From positions 1,777,501 to 1,841,500 of the forward strand of contig NZ_CP060825.1 of NCBI RefSeq assembly GCF_014489615.1: a stretch of DNA of 64,000 bases. The letters are read 5' to 3'. A program made the translations under genes and the position numbers. This DNA comes from Streptomyces genisteinicus (GTDB lineage Bacteria > Actinomycetota > Actinomycetes > Streptomycetales > Streptomycetaceae). Each line of letters opens with the position of its first letter. The first letter of the stretch is position 1. This document shows, one piece after another, positions 37,637 to 46,602 of the stretch. The notes under the pieces are model-generated. The model ran no database searches and was not told the DNA's origin. It saw only the letters and a program-made list of their open reading frames with translations.

Positions 37637-38443
37637 GTGCCGGTCCTTCCCGGAGCCGAGCCGTACCGCCATGACGGCGGCGAGGTCGGCGTCCTCCTCT
37701 GTCACGGATTCACCGGTTCCCCGCAGTCGCTGCGCCCCTGGGCCGAGTACCTGGCGGAGCACGGCCTGTCGGTGTCGCTGCCGCTGCTGCCGGGTCACGG
37801 CACCCGCTGGCAGGACATGCAGGTGACCGGCTGGCAGGACTGGTACGCGGAGGTGGACCGCGAGCTCGCCGCCCTGCGCGGCCGCTGCCGTGTCGTCTTC
37901 GTCTTCGGCCTCTCCATGGGCGGCGCGCTGGCCCTGCGGCTGGCGGCCCGGCACGGGGACGCCGTGCGCGGCGTCGTCGTCGTCAACCCGGCGAACAAGG
38001 TGCACGGCGCGATGGCGTCGCTGCTGCCCGTCGTCCGCCATCTGGTGCCCTCGACCAAGGGGCTGACCAGCGACATCGCCAAGCAGGGCGTCGAGGAGGT
38101 CGGGTACGACCGGGTGCCGCTGCACGCGGCGCACTCGGTGCGGCAGTTCTTCCGCCTGGTGGACGGCGAGCTCCCCCAGGTGACCCAGCCGATGCTGCTG
38201 CTGCACAGCCCCGAGGACCATGTGGTCCCGCCCGCGGACTCCGCCCGGATCCTCGGCCGGGTGTCGTCCACGGACGTCACCGAGGTCGTCCTGGAACACA
38301 GCTACCACGTCGCGACGTTGGACAACGATGCGGAGCGGATCTTCGAGGAGAGTCTCGCGTTCATCGGCCGGCTCGCTCCGGAGGCCGGGACCGCCGGGTC
38401 CCGCTCGGCGGAGGCATGGGGAGGGAGTACGACCGGTGGCTGA
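37637..38443 (+). CDS. Alpha/beta hydrolase (esterase/lipase type)
   Basis: Serine hydrolase of 268 residues resembling bacterial carboxylesterases and monoacylglycerol lipases. The oxyanion motif LLCHGFTGSPQS, nucleophile in FGLSMGGALA, acid in HSPEDHVVP and base in HSYHVATLD are all present. GTG start with AGGAG upstream. It is divergent from the PlsC acyltransferase and overlaps the next gene by eight bases, suggesting a lipid-related role. Confidence 0.87.
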   Translation: MPVLPGAEPYRHDGGEVGVLLCHGFTGSPQSLRPWAEYLAEHGLSVSLPLLPGHGTRWQDMQVTGWQDWYAEVDRELAALRGRCRVVFVFGLSMGGALALRLAARHGDAVRGVVVVNPANKVHGAMASLLPVVRHLVPSTKGLTSDIAKQGVEEVGYDRVPLHAAHSVRQFFRLVDGELPQVTQPMLLLHSPEDHVVPPADSARILGRVSSTDVTEVVLEHSYHVATLDNDAERIFEESLAFIGRLAPEAGTAGSRSAEAWGGSTTGG

Positions 38444-39002
38444 ACAGCACGACGCGGACCGTGAGCCGCAGCCGATCGACGAGGAGGCCGCCTGGGCCGC
38501 CATCGTCGCCGGGTACGGCGAGGAGCCGGCCGACCCGCCCGGGGCGAAGCCGTTCAAGTCGGTGGAGGACCTCGCCCTGCTGGAGACCGAGACGAACGAC
38601 CTGCCCGAGGCGCCCCGGGAGACCGCGAAGGACGAGGAGCCGGAGGAGAAGCCCGCCCTCGGCAGTTCGATCACCTTCGCGCCGGGCGTCGCCGGCCCCC
38701 GCGACTACCGGATCGCCGAGGCGAAGGACGAGGACCTCGACGAGAGCGACGAGGGCCACTTCGTCCCGCCCGAGCCCCCGCCGCTGCCGGAGGCGGACGT
38801 CACCGCGAAGTTCGCCTGGCTGGCGGTGATCGGCGGTCCGGTGCTGATGCTGCTGGCCGTGCTGCTGCGGTGGGACATGACCTGGTGGCTGACCACGCTC
38901 TGCGTCGGCGGCTTCCTGGGCGGCTTCGCCACCCTGGTCGCCCGGATGTCCCCCGATGACGACGACGACATCGACGACCCCGGGCGCGGCGCGGTCGTGT
39001 AG
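38436..39002 (+). CDS. Conserved hypothetical membrane protein with acidic N-terminus
   Basis: Protein of 188 residues. The first 125 residues are acidic and likely disordered (Asp/Glu/Pro-rich, with EEPEEKPALGSSITFAPG). Two membrane helices follow (about 128-150 and 152-172), then an acidic end (DDDDDIDDPG). The GTG at 38436 lies inside the hydrolase gene with GGGAGGGAG upstream. I recognise no domain. Co-transcription with the hydrolase is likely. Confidence 0.75.
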   Translation: MAEQHDADREPQPIDEEAAWAAIVAGYGEEPADPPGAKPFKSVEDLALLETETNDLPEAPRETAKDEEPEEKPALGSSITFAPGVAGPRDYRIAEAKDEDLDESDEGHFVPPEPPPLPEADVTAKFAWLAVIGGPVLMLLAVLLRWDMTWWLTTLCVGGFLGGFATLVARMSPDDDDDIDDPGRGAVV

Positions 39003-39023
39003 CGGGGCGCCGCGGACGACGGG

Positions 39024-39052
39024 GCGGGCCGGGGGCGTGGTCCCCGGCCCGC
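39024..39052. terminator. Bidirectional terminator
   Basis: GCGGGCCGGGG and CCCCGGCCCGC form an 11-bp stem around a seven-base loop between the convergent genes. Confidence 0.75.
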
Positions 39053-39090
39053 TCTCCGTGTGTGCGGGGCCGCCCCGGACCGCGGGGCTC

Positions 39091-39858
39091 TCAGGCCGCC
39101 GGGACGCGCAGGGCCGCGAGGACGGGCAGGTGGTCCGAGGCGGCGCGCAGGTCCTCGGGGCTGACGCCCGGCAGGCCGCGCGGGACGCCGCAGCCGAGCA
39201 CCTCGACCCCCGGGGTGGCGAACACGGCGTCGATCCGCTGGTGGGGGTCGGCCGGTGTCGACGTGTGCTCGTCGCCCCACGGCTTCGCCGCCCAGCAGTC
39301 CTGGAGCTCCCCGGCGAGCATCCGGAAGCTGCGGCCCTCGGGGCGTTCGTTGATGTCGCCGGCGACGACCGCGTGCGGCACGTCGAGGGCGGCGAGGTGG
39401 TCGAGGAGCATGCGTGCCTGGTCGAAGCGCTCGGCGGAGGTCAGGCTCAGGTGGCAGCTCACCACGCCGAGCCGCGCCCCGCCGAAGCGGACCACCGCCG
39501 TGGCGAGTCCGCGGCGGTGCTGCCCCGGGGTGAGCGGCAGCAGGATGTCCTCGGTGTGCTCCACGGTCGCCCGCAGCGAGCAGAGCAGCAGCGGGCCCGC
39601 GGCGGTCGCGCCGCCGGAGAGCATCACGAGGTCGGTGGCGGCGGCGAGGCGCGCGGCGTGCTTGCGCCACCGGAAGAACCGCGGGGCCTCCTGCACGAGG
39701 ACCAGGTCGGGTTCGCAGGCGCGGACGACCCGGACGAGGGCGTCCTCGTCGTCGCGCAGCGACCGGATGTTGTAGCCCAGCACCCGGACGACGGCCGAAC
39801 CGTCGGGCTCCGTACGGGAGTCGGGCAGCGCGGGCAGGTCGTTCACGCTCATCGCCAT
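39091..39858 (-). CDS. Endonuclease/exonuclease/phosphatase family protein
   Basis: EEP-fold metal hydrolase of 255 residues. VLGYNIRSL, PDLVLVQEAPRF, VSCHLSL, VVAGDINERPEG and the terminal ASDHLPVLA match the Asn, Glu, His, Asp-x-Asn and SDH signatures of the family. The substrate (DNA, phospholipid or other phosphodiester) cannot be told. TATCGT (minus strand, 39866-39871) ends seven bases before the ATG at 39858, so the mRNA is probably leaderless. Confidence 0.87.
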   Translation of the reverse strand: MAMSVNDLPALPDSRTEPDGSAVVRVLGYNIRSLRDDEDALVRVVRACEPDLVLVQEAPRFFRWRKHAARLAAATDLVMLSGGATAAGPLLLCSLRATVEHTEDILLPLTPGQHRRGLATAVVRFGGARLGVVSCHLSLTSAERFDQARMLLDHLAALDVPHAVVAGDINERPEGRSFRMLAGELQDCWAAKPWGDEHTSTPADPHQRIDAVFATPGVEVLGCGVPRGLPGVSPEDLRAASDHLPVLAALRVPAA

Positions 39859-39876
39859 GCCGATCACGATACGACG

Positions 39877-39912
39877 GTGCCCGCCGCGATCCGGTGAGGA
39901 CGCGGCGGGCAC
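39877..39912 (-). terminator. 12-bp stem-loop terminator after glkA
   Basis: GTGCCCGCCGCG and CGCGGCGGGCAC pair around a 12-base loop, 14 bp past the glkA stop. Confidence 0.75.
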
Positions 39913-39925
39913 ACGGCGCTCGGGC

Positions 39926-40867
39926 TCAGCCCTGGCGGGCCAGGTCGGCCGCGCCCACGAGACCGGCCTTGCCGCCGAGTTGGGCGGCGAGCACCTGGGC
40001 GTGGGGCCGCCAGTGGCCGCCGATCAGCCAGCGGCGGAACGACTTGCGGATCGGGTCGAGGACGAGGTCGCCCTCGTCGGAGACACCGCCGCCGACGATG
40101 AACGCCGACGGGTCGAACAGCGACGCCAGGTCGGCGAGCCCCGCACCGGCCCAGCGGGCCAGCTCGCGGAACGAGTCGACGGCGACCGGGCAGCCCTGCC
40201 GGGCGGCCTCGCTGATGTGCTTGCCCTGGATGCCGTCGACGGTGCCGTCGCCCAGCCCGAGCAGGACGCCGGCGTTCTCCGGGGTGGCGTTGGCCCGCTG
40301 CTTGGCGTACCGCACCAGGGCCCGGCCGGAGGCGTACTGCTCCCAGCAGCCCTGGCTGCCGCAGCCGCACAGCAGCCCGTCGGGCACCACCCGGATGTGG
40401 CCGAACTCGGCCGCCACGCCGAAGCGTCCGCGGCGCAGCTTGTTGCCGATGATGATGCCGCCGCCGAGGCCGGTGCCGATGGTGATGCAGATGACGTCGT
40501 CGTGTCCCTGCCCGGCACCGAACCGGTACTCGCCCCAGGCCGCCGCGTTCGCGTCGTTCTCGACCACGACGGGGAGGCCGACGCGCTGCTCGACCTTGTC
40601 CTTGAGCGGCTCGTGGCGCCAGTCGATGTTGGGCGCGAAGAGGACGGTGGCGCGCTTGTCGTCGACGTAGCCCGCCGCGCCGATGCCGACGGCCTCGATC
40701 TCGTGCCCCCCGCCGGCACCGGCGACGGCCGAGCAGATCGCGTCGACGATCCCCTCGGGGGTCGACGGGGTGGGCACGGTGTGCGTCTCGAGAATGGTGC
40801 CCTCTTCGTCGACCACGCCCGCCGCGATCTTCGTGCCGCCGATGTCGACGCCGATGGTGAGTCCCAT
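39926..40867 (-). CDS. glkA: ROK family glucokinase
   Basis: Phosphorylates glucose; in S. coelicolor GlkA also takes part in carbon catabolite repression. It has 313 residues with the N-terminal phosphate-binding motif IGVDIGGTKIAAGVV, catalytic VENDANAAAWGEY, ITIGTGLGGGI and the ROK zinc motif CGCGSQGCWE. The start is an ATG with GAGGGA upstream. It has no ROK-repressor helix-turn-helix, so it is the enzyme type. Confidence 0.96.
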   Translation of the reverse strand: MGLTIGVDIGGTKIAAGVVDEEGTILETHTVPTPSTPEGIVDAICSAVAGAGGGHEIEAVGIGAAGYVDDKRATVLFAPNIDWRHEPLKDKVEQRVGLPVVVENDANAAAWGEYRFGAGQGHDDVICITIGTGLGGGIIIGNKLRRGRFGVAAEFGHIRVVPDGLLCGCGSQGCWEQYASGRALVRYAKQRANATPENAGVLLGLGDGTVDGIQGKHISEAARQGCPVAVDSFRELARWAGAGLADLASLFDPSAFIVGGGVSDEGDLVLDPIRKSFRRWLIGGHWRPHAQVLAAQLGGKAGLVGAADLARQG

Positions 40868-40932
40868 GTGTCCCTCAGTATTCGGTCGAGCCCCGCTAGG
40901 GGCAACGGTACCCGAGGGCGGGGCTCCGAAGG

Positions 40933-41373
40933 TCAGTCGAGGTCGATGTGCTCGCTCGGGCCGGGGCCGTCGTCACGCGGGTCGTCGCGCTTCTCGGCGG
41001 GGCGGCTCTGCCGGGTCCAGCTGCTCTCCTGGGCCTGCACCGCGGAGCGGTAGGCGGCCAGCAGTTCCCCGCCGGCGGCCGCGAGATGGTCGAAGACCTG
41101 CGGGTTCCGCTCGATGACCGGCTCGACCGCGGCCTTGGCCTGGGTGACGAACTGCTGCACGGCGCTCTGCGCCGCCATGCCCGGCAGCGACGTCTGGAAG
41201 GCGCTCACCTTGTCGGCGACGGCGCCCAGCAGCTTGCGGAGCTCCTCGGCGGCGGACTCCGGCGGGCGGCCGGACTCGGCCCGGCGGCGGGCCTGCTCGG
41301 CCCGGAGGTCCTCCTCGCAGGCCGTGGCCCACGCGTCGTCGTCGACGTCGGGGCGCTCGGTGGCATCGCTCAT
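40933..41373 (-). CDS. DUF5304 family protein
   Basis: Small soluble protein of 146 residues. An acidic start (DATERPDVDDDAWATACEED) is followed by amphipathic helices (AAEELRKLLGAVADKVSAFQ, and a stretch around residues 70-110) and a charged disordered end. I place it in DUF5304, found in Streptomyces next to the ArsA-like gene. AGGAG precedes the ATG. The function is unknown. Confidence 0.75.
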   Translation of the reverse strand: MSDATERPDVDDDAWATACEEDLRAEQARRRAESGRPPESAAEELRKLLGAVADKVSAFQTSLPGMAAQSAVQQFVTQAKAAVEPVIERNPQVFDHLAAAGGELLAAYRSAVQAQESSWTRQSRPAEKRDDPRDDGPGPSEHIDLD

Positions 41374-41436
41374 GGCGTACTCCTGCGGCAGGCGAGGGTT
41401 GCTGCCTTCGACGTTACCCGAACGGCCCCGCCGTGT

Positions 41437-42621
41437 TCAGCGTGTCCGCGGCCACAGGCCGGGGTCGGGCGCGAACCGTACGGAGAGCGTGCCGTCGGCC
41501 AGCCCCGCGCCCGCCACCGTGCAGCGCCGCAGCACCGGCGGCAGCGGCAGGATCCGGCGGAACGGACCGGCGGTGACGAGGAGTTCGTCCCCCCGGCGCA
41601 CCAGGGAGACCTCCTCCTTGACCGCGTCCGGCAGGGGCAGGTGCCAGACCAGGGTGCCGTCGTCTCCGTGCACGGGGTCGGCGGGGCCCCGCCGGGCTCC
41701 GGCTCCTGCGGGCGGGGCGAGGACGGGCTCGCCGGCCAGCCGGGCGAGATCGGCGAGGTCCCGCGGGTCGCGGCCCAGGTGCGGCAGGGCGCCGACGACG
41801 GCCGCCGGGGGCCAGGCGCCGCGCCATTCCTTCAGGCACTCGGCCTGCTGGGCGGCGAGCGCGGCCGCCCACGGGTCCGGGGAGTCGCCGGGCACCACGC
41901 GGTTGGCGACGACGGCGTGCACCGCGTGGCCGAAGAGCCCGAGGCCGGGGCGGGCGGCGCGCAGCCGTTCCGCGGCGGCCGGGCCCGGTTCGGCGACGAC
42001 GGTGAGCCGGGTGCCCGGGTCCTCGACGGCCGCCTGGACGTCCGCGAGCGCGGTGTCCCAGCGTCCGGCGGTCTCGTACAGCCACTGCGCCGGCATAGGG
42101 ACGCCGGCGAGCTGGGCGAGCACCGGCCGCAGCGCGCGGGCGGCCTGCCGTTCGGGCGGCAGCAGCCTGCGCAGATAGCGGCGCAGCCGCTCGGGCAGGG
42201 CGAGCAGGGCCACGGTCTCGTCGAGCGGCGGCATGTCGGCGACGACGACGTCCCACTCCCCCCGGGACGCGCCCGCCAGCGCGCGCAGCAGCGCGAACTC
42301 CGTGCTGCCGGGCAGCTCGGTCAGCTCCTCGTCCTCGAAGGGCGTGGCCCCGAGCAGGTCGAGGGCGGCCGATACCCGGTCCTGGAGGTCGAGGAACTCG
42401 GCGCGGAAGTCGGCGGCGGTGTCGACGCGGGCCGCCCACAGGCCGTCCGCGACGGCCGTCGGGCTCCCGGGCGTGCCCCCGGCGGGGACGCCGGGCACGG
42501 GGTGCGTCCCGGCCGAGAGCAGCAGCGTGCGGCGGCCCGCCGAGGCGGCGGCGAGTGCCGAGGCCGCGGCGACGGTCGTACGGCCCGCGCCTCCGAGGCC
42601 GGTGACGAGGACCCGGTGCAT
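41437..42621 (-). CDS. ArsA/anion-transporting ATPase-like protein with altered P-loop
   Basis: Protein of 394 residues in the ArsA/Get3-like SIMIBI family. The P-loop near the start reads TGLGGAGRTTVAAA; the family standard is GKGGVGKT, so both the signature lysine and the Walker lysine are replaced (Leu and Arg). VVVADMPPLDETVALL corresponds to the switch region. The C-terminal 90 residues are beta-rich (LVWHLPLPDAVKEEVSLVRR), an ArsA HSP20-like domain. It overlaps the SRPBCC gene by one base, so the two are co-translated. Nucleotide hydrolysis is doubtful. Confidence 0.85.
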   Translation of the reverse strand: MHRVLVTGLGGAGRTTVAAASALAAASAGRRTLLLSAGTHPVPGVPAGGTPGSPTAVADGLWAARVDTAADFRAEFLDLQDRVSAALDLLGATPFEDEELTELPGSTEFALLRALAGASRGEWDVVVADMPPLDETVALLALPERLRRYLRRLLPPERQAARALRPVLAQLAGVPMPAQWLYETAGRWDTALADVQAAVEDPGTRLTVVAEPGPAAAERLRAARPGLGLFGHAVHAVVANRVVPGDSPDPWAAALAAQQAECLKEWRGAWPPAAVVGALPHLGRDPRDLADLARLAGEPVLAPPAGAGARRGPADPVHGDDGTLVWHLPLPDAVKEEVSLVRRGDELLVTAGPFRRILPLPPVLRRCTVAGAGLADGTLSVRFAPDPGLWPRTR

Positions 42622-43070
42622 CAGGCGCCGGCGCCGCTCTCGACGCGCTTCTTCAGACCGGCGAGGGCGCGGTCGATGATGACCTTCTCGGCCTTGCGCT
42701 TGATCATGCCCAGCATGGGGATCTTGACGTCCACGGTCAGCCGGTAGGTGACCTCGGTGCGGTCGCCGCCGCCGACGGGCGCGAGGCGGTAGGAGCCGTC
42801 GAGCGCCCGGAGCATCTGCGACTTCACCAGCGTCCAGCTGACCTCGTCGTCGCCGTGCCAGGTGTAGGCGAGGGTGTGGTCGTCCTTGATCGCACCGGCG
42901 TCGAGGACGAGCCGGACCTGCTCGGCGCGGCCCTGGGCGTCGGAGGCGAGCACCTCGGCCTCCTTCACCTCGCCGGTCCACTCGGGGTAGCGCGCGAAGT
43001 CGGAGATCACGCCCATGACGTCGGCCGGCGCCGCATCGATGGTGATGCTCGAGCTGGTGTGTTCCGCCAT
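42621..43070 (-). CDS. SRPBCC (polyketide cyclase-like) protein
   Basis: START/SRPBCC-fold protein of 149 residues with the usual opening (SITIDAAPADVMGVISDFAR, YPEWTG) and a long C-terminal helix (AEKVIIDRALAGLKKRVES). It binds an unknown hydrophobic ligand. GAGGAG lies before the ATG. It is paired with the ArsA-like gene here, and as I recall also in mycobacteria (Rv2184c-Rv2185c). Confidence 0.87.
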   Translation of the reverse strand: MAEHTSSSITIDAAPADVMGVISDFARYPEWTGEVKEAEVLASDAQGRAEQVRLVLDAGAIKDDHTLAYTWHGDDEVSWTLVKSQMLRALDGSYRLAPVGGGDRTEVTYRLTVDVKIPMLGMIKRKAEKVIIDRALAGLKKRVESGAGA

Positions 43071-43211
43071 CGCTGCGGCTCCTCAACAGTGCGGTGACGA
43101 CCGGGGTCGTGTGCCGGGGTCGTGTGATGGTGTGCAGGCTACCGCGCCGCCGTGACCCGCTGTCGCGGTGCCCTCACCACCCTGCCGGTGTCCGGCCCCC
43201 GCTCCCCCCCG

Positions 43212-43988
43212 TCACCAGCTCAGCGTCCACGGCTTCCCGGTGGAGGCGAAGTGCCCCACGTTGACGCACTCGGTGGCGCCGATCCGCATGCGCCGCACCA
43301 GCGGCTGGTGCACGTGCCCGAAGAGGGCGTAGCGGGGCCGGGTGCGGCGGATCGCGTCCAGCAGGGCCCGGCTGCCCCGCTCGAAGCGGCGGGCCACCGT
43401 GTCGTAGGTCAGGTCCGGCACCTCGGGCGGGATGTGCGAGCAGAGCACGTCCACCTCGCCGAGCGCCTCGACCTTGGCGGCGTACTCCTCGTCGGAGATC
43501 TCGAACGGGGTCCGCATGGGGGTGCGCAGTCCGCCGCCGACGAACCCGAAGACACGGCCGCCGATCTCCACCCGCTCCCCGTCGAGGACGGTGGTGCCGG
43601 GCTGGGCGAACTCGGGCCACAGGGTCGGGATGTCGACATTGCCGTAGGTCGCGTACGTCGGGGCGGGGAAGGCGGCGAACAGCTCGGCGTACTGCCGGCG
43701 CACCGCGGAGACCACGGCCGTCTCACGGTCGACGCCCAGTTCGGCCCAGAGGCCGCGGGCCAGGTCGCGGGCCTCGTCGAACCGGCGCGCGGTGCGCAGC
43801 TCCACGATCAGGTCGGCGTTGGCGGTGCCGAAGAGGTCGGGGAAGATGCCGCGCGAATGGTCGGCGTAGTCGAGGAAGAGCACGAGATCGCCCAGGCAGA
43901 CCAGGGCGTCCGCGCCGTCGCCCGCGGTGGCCAGATCCTTCGCGTTGCCGTGCACGTCGCTGACCACGTTGACTCGCATACCCGCCAT
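43212..43988 (-). CDS. Metallophosphoesterase
   Basis: Calcineurin-type phosphoesterase of 258 residues. Metal-site motifs: VVSDVHGNAKD, VCLGDLVLF, YGNVD, CSHIPP and GHVHQPL. Substrate unknown. TAGGGT (minus strand, 43996-44001) ends seven bases before the ATG at 43988, so the transcript is probably leaderless. Divergent from the acyl-CoA ligase. Confidence 0.9.
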   Translation of the reverse strand: MAGMRVNVVSDVHGNAKDLATAGDGADALVCLGDLVLFLDYADHSRGIFPDLFGTANADLIVELRTARRFDEARDLARGLWAELGVDRETAVVSAVRRQYAELFAAFPAPTYATYGNVDIPTLWPEFAQPGTTVLDGERVEIGGRVFGFVGGGLRTPMRTPFEISDEEYAAKVEALGEVDVLCSHIPPEVPDLTYDTVARRFERGSRALLDAIRRTRPRYALFGHVHQPLVRRMRIGATECVNVGHFASTGKPWTLSW

Positions 43989-44266
43989 GGCGAGCACCCT
44001 ACGACCCGTCCACACACCGTGGACAGAGGGTCTCCACCTGCGGTTACTCGCACGACATCCAAGGGTGGAATACTTCACCCGACGCCCAGCCGCAGCCGTG
44101 TGACGCAGGGAACATTGGCCGGGACCCCCTACCGGGAACCGACTACCGATGGGTAACGTCCGGGAGGTCCAGTCGTGCTCGCCCCCACGAGCACCTGCCC
44201 GACGTGGACCGCAGCCGGCGCATCACACAGAGCCGTGGCGCCGGAGCCCGATGAGGAGCAGCAGTC

Positions 44267-46063
44267 TTGCGCGAGTTCAGCCTTCCGGCCCTGTACGAGG
44301 TCCCGACGGACGGCAACCTGACGGATCTCATCCGCCGCAACGCCGCTCAGCACCCAGATGTGGCCGTCATGAGCCGCAAGGTCGCCGGCGCGTGGACCGA
44401 CGTCACCGCCGTGCAGTTCCTCGCGGAGGTGCGCGCCGCCGCCAAGGGCCTCATCGCCGCCGGCATCCGGCCGGGCGACCGGGTGGGCCTGATGTCGCGC
44501 ACCCGCTACGAGTGGGTGCTGCTCGACTTCGCGATCTGGAGCGCGGGCGCGGTCACCGTCCCGGTCTACGAGACCAGCTCGGCCGAGCAGGTCCAGTGGA
44601 TCCTCGGCAACTCGGGCGCCGTCGCCGTCGTCGTCGAGAGCGCGGCCCACTCCGCCGCCGTGGAGTCCGTCCGCGGCTCCCTGCCGGAGCTGCGCCACGT
44701 CTGGCAGCTCGACGCGGGCGCGGTCGCCGAGCTGGAGGCGTCGGGCGCCGCGGTCACCGACGAGGTGGTCGACGAGCGCAGCTCGTCCGCCAAGGCGGAC
44801 GACCCGGCCACCATCGTCTACACCTCCGGCACCACCGGGCGCCCCAAGGGCTGCGTGCTCACCCACCGGGCGTTCTTCGCCGAGTGCGGCAACGTCGTGG
44901 AGCGCCTGAAGCCGCTCTTCCGCACCGGCGAGTGCTCGGTGCTGCTGTTCCTGCCCGCCGCCCATGTCTTCGGCCGCCTGGTCGAGGTCGCCTCGGTGAT
45001 GGCGCCCATCAAGCTGGGCTGCGTACCGGACATCAAGAACCTCACCGACGAGCTGGCCTCCTTCCGGCCGACGCTCGTCCTCGGCGTGCCGCGCGTCTTC
45101 GAGAAGGTGTACAACTCGGCCCGCGCCAAGGCCCAGGCCGACGGCAAGGGCAAGATCTTCGACAAGGCCGCCGGCACCGCGATCGCCTGGAGCCAGGCCC
45201 TGGCGACGCCCTCGGGGCCCTCCATCGGCCTGCGGCTGAAGCACAAGGTCTTCGACAAGCTGGTCTTCAGCAAGCTCCGCGCGGTGCTCGGCGGGCGCGG
45301 CGAGTACGCCATCTCCGGCGGCGCCCCGCTCGGCGAGCGCCTCGGCCACTTCTTCCGCGGGATCGGCTTCACCGTCCTGGAGGGCTACGGCCTCACGGAG
45401 TCCTGCGCGGCCACCGCGTTCAACCCGTGGGACCGCCAGAAGATCGGCACGGTCGGCCAGCCGCTGCCCGGCTCCGTCGTGCGCATCGCCGACGACGGCG
45501 AGGTCCTGCTCCACGGCGAGCACATCTTCTCCGGCTACTGGGACAACGAGGCGGCCACCGCGGAGGCGCTGGCCGACGGCTGGTTCCACACGGGTGACAT
45601 CGGCACCCTCGACGAGGACGGCTACCTCGCCATCACCGGCCGCAAGAAGGAGATCATCGTCACCGCCGGCGGCAAGAACGTCGCCCCCGCGGTCATCGAG
45701 GACCGCATCCGGGCGCACGCGCTGGTCGCCGAGTGCATGGTCGTCGGCGACGGCCGCCCGTTCGTGGGCGCGCTGGTCACCGTCGACGAGGACTTCCTCG
45801 TCCGCTGGGCGGCCGACAACGGCAAGCCCGCCGGGTCCTCGGCGGCGGCACTGCGCGAGGATCCGCAGCTGCTCGCCGAGATCCAGCGGGCGGTCGACGA
45901 CGGCAACGCCGCGGTCTCCAAGGCGGAGTCGGTCCGCAAGTTCCGCATCCTCGCGACGCAGTTCACGGAGGAGGCGGGGCACATCACGCCGTCGCTGAAG
46001 CTGAAGCGGAACGTGGTGGCGAAGGACTTCGCGGACGAGATCGAGTCCCTGTACCGCGGCTGA
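44267..46063 (+). CDS. Long-chain fatty-acid-CoA ligase
   Basis: AMP-forming acyl-CoA synthetase of 598 residues, FadD15-like. The ATP-binding motif YTSGTTGRPKG lies near residue 185; EGYGLTE and WFHTGDIG, then GRKKEIIVTAGGKNVAP are further family motifs. It activates long-chain fatty acids. The TTG at 44267 is chosen because GAGGAG is eight bases upstream and homologues begin REFSLP at this point. Confidence 0.93.
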   Translation: MREFSLPALYEVPTDGNLTDLIRRNAAQHPDVAVMSRKVAGAWTDVTAVQFLAEVRAAAKGLIAAGIRPGDRVGLMSRTRYEWVLLDFAIWSAGAVTVPVYETSSAEQVQWILGNSGAVAVVVESAAHSAAVESVRGSLPELRHVWQLDAGAVAELEASGAAVTDEVVDERSSSAKADDPATIVYTSGTTGRPKGCVLTHRAFFAECGNVVERLKPLFRTGECSVLLFLPAAHVFGRLVEVASVMAPIKLGCVPDIKNLTDELASFRPTLVLGVPRVFEKVYNSARAKAQADGKGKIFDKAAGTAIAWSQALATPSGPSIGLRLKHKVFDKLVFSKLRAVLGGRGEYAISGGAPLGERLGHFFRGIGFTVLEGYGLTESCAATAFNPWDRQKIGTVGQPLPGSVVRIADDGEVLLHGEHIFSGYWDNEAATAEALADGWFHTGDIGTLDEDGYLAITGRKKEIIVTAGGKNVAPAVIEDRIRAHALVAECMVVGDGRPFVGALVTVDEDFLVRWAADNGKPAGSSAAALREDPQLLAEIQRAVDDGNAAVSKAESVRKFRILATQFTEEAGHITPSLKLKRNVVAKDFADEIESLYRG

Positions 46064-46083
46064 CCCGCGCCGCGGGCGGGGAC

Positions 46084-46105
46084 GCGCGCACCGCACGGTG
46101 CGCGC
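46084..46105 (+). terminator. Stem-loop after the acyl-CoA ligase gene
   Basis: GCGCGCACCG and CGGTGCGCGC form a 10-bp stem 20 bp past the stop codon. Confidence 0.7.
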
Positions 46106-46145
46106 GGGGCTCCCGCCCGGGCGTGCGGGCTCACGGGGCACGGAC

Positions 46146-46264
46146 CACCTTCCCAGCCCCGCCGGCGATTGAGGCGCGGGGGCACGGGGGCGGAGCCCCC
46201 GCAAAGACGGCACCCCCACCGAGCCCCCGGCAGCGGGCAACCGAAACCGCCCCGGGCAACGGCC
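46146..46264. repeat. Intergenic direct repeat, copy 1
   Basis: Begins CACCTTCCCAGCCCCGCCGG and contains the hairpin GGGGGC-GGA-GCCCCC. It matches copy 2 (272 bp away) except for two substitutions and one inserted C. Related GC-rich intergenic elements with CCGGCGATTGAGGCGC occur in many places in Streptomyces genomes, as I recall. Confidence 0.9.
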
Positions 46265-46417
46265 GCGTATCCGGTCCGCAGCGGGCGGACCGCCCCTGCC
46301 CTGGCCGGACCCCACGGGGACCGTCACACGCCCGCACAGGCCCCGGCCACCGAACGGGCCGGCCCTCCCCAGCCCCGCCGGGCTACGGACACCGTCCCGA
46401 CCCCGCCGACCGCGCAG

Positions 46418-46537
46418 CACCTTCCCAGCCCCGCCGGCGATGGAGGCGCGGGGGCACGGGGGCGGAGCCCCCGCAAAGACGGCACCCCCACCGAGCCCCC
46501 CGGCAGCGGGCAACCGACACCGCCCCGGGCAACGGCC
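46418..46537. repeat. Intergenic direct repeat, copy 2
   Basis: Near-identical to 46146-46264; differs by GATGGAG for GATTGAG, one extra C in the C-run, and GACACC for GAAACC. It also carries the GGGGGC/GCCCCC hairpin. Confidence 0.9.
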
Positions 46538-46602
46538 CCGCAGCGAACGCCCCCGGGCAACGGCAACGGCCCCCGCACCGCCGCCCCCCGGCGGCACCCC
46601 CG

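Larger units (their letters stand above)
46064..46602. other. 539-bp intergenic region built from repeats
   Basis: After a hairpin at 46084-46105 the region consists mainly of two near-identical ~119-bp direct repeats (46146-46264 and 46418-46537) with partial copies between and after them. No supported gene. Confidence 0.8.
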
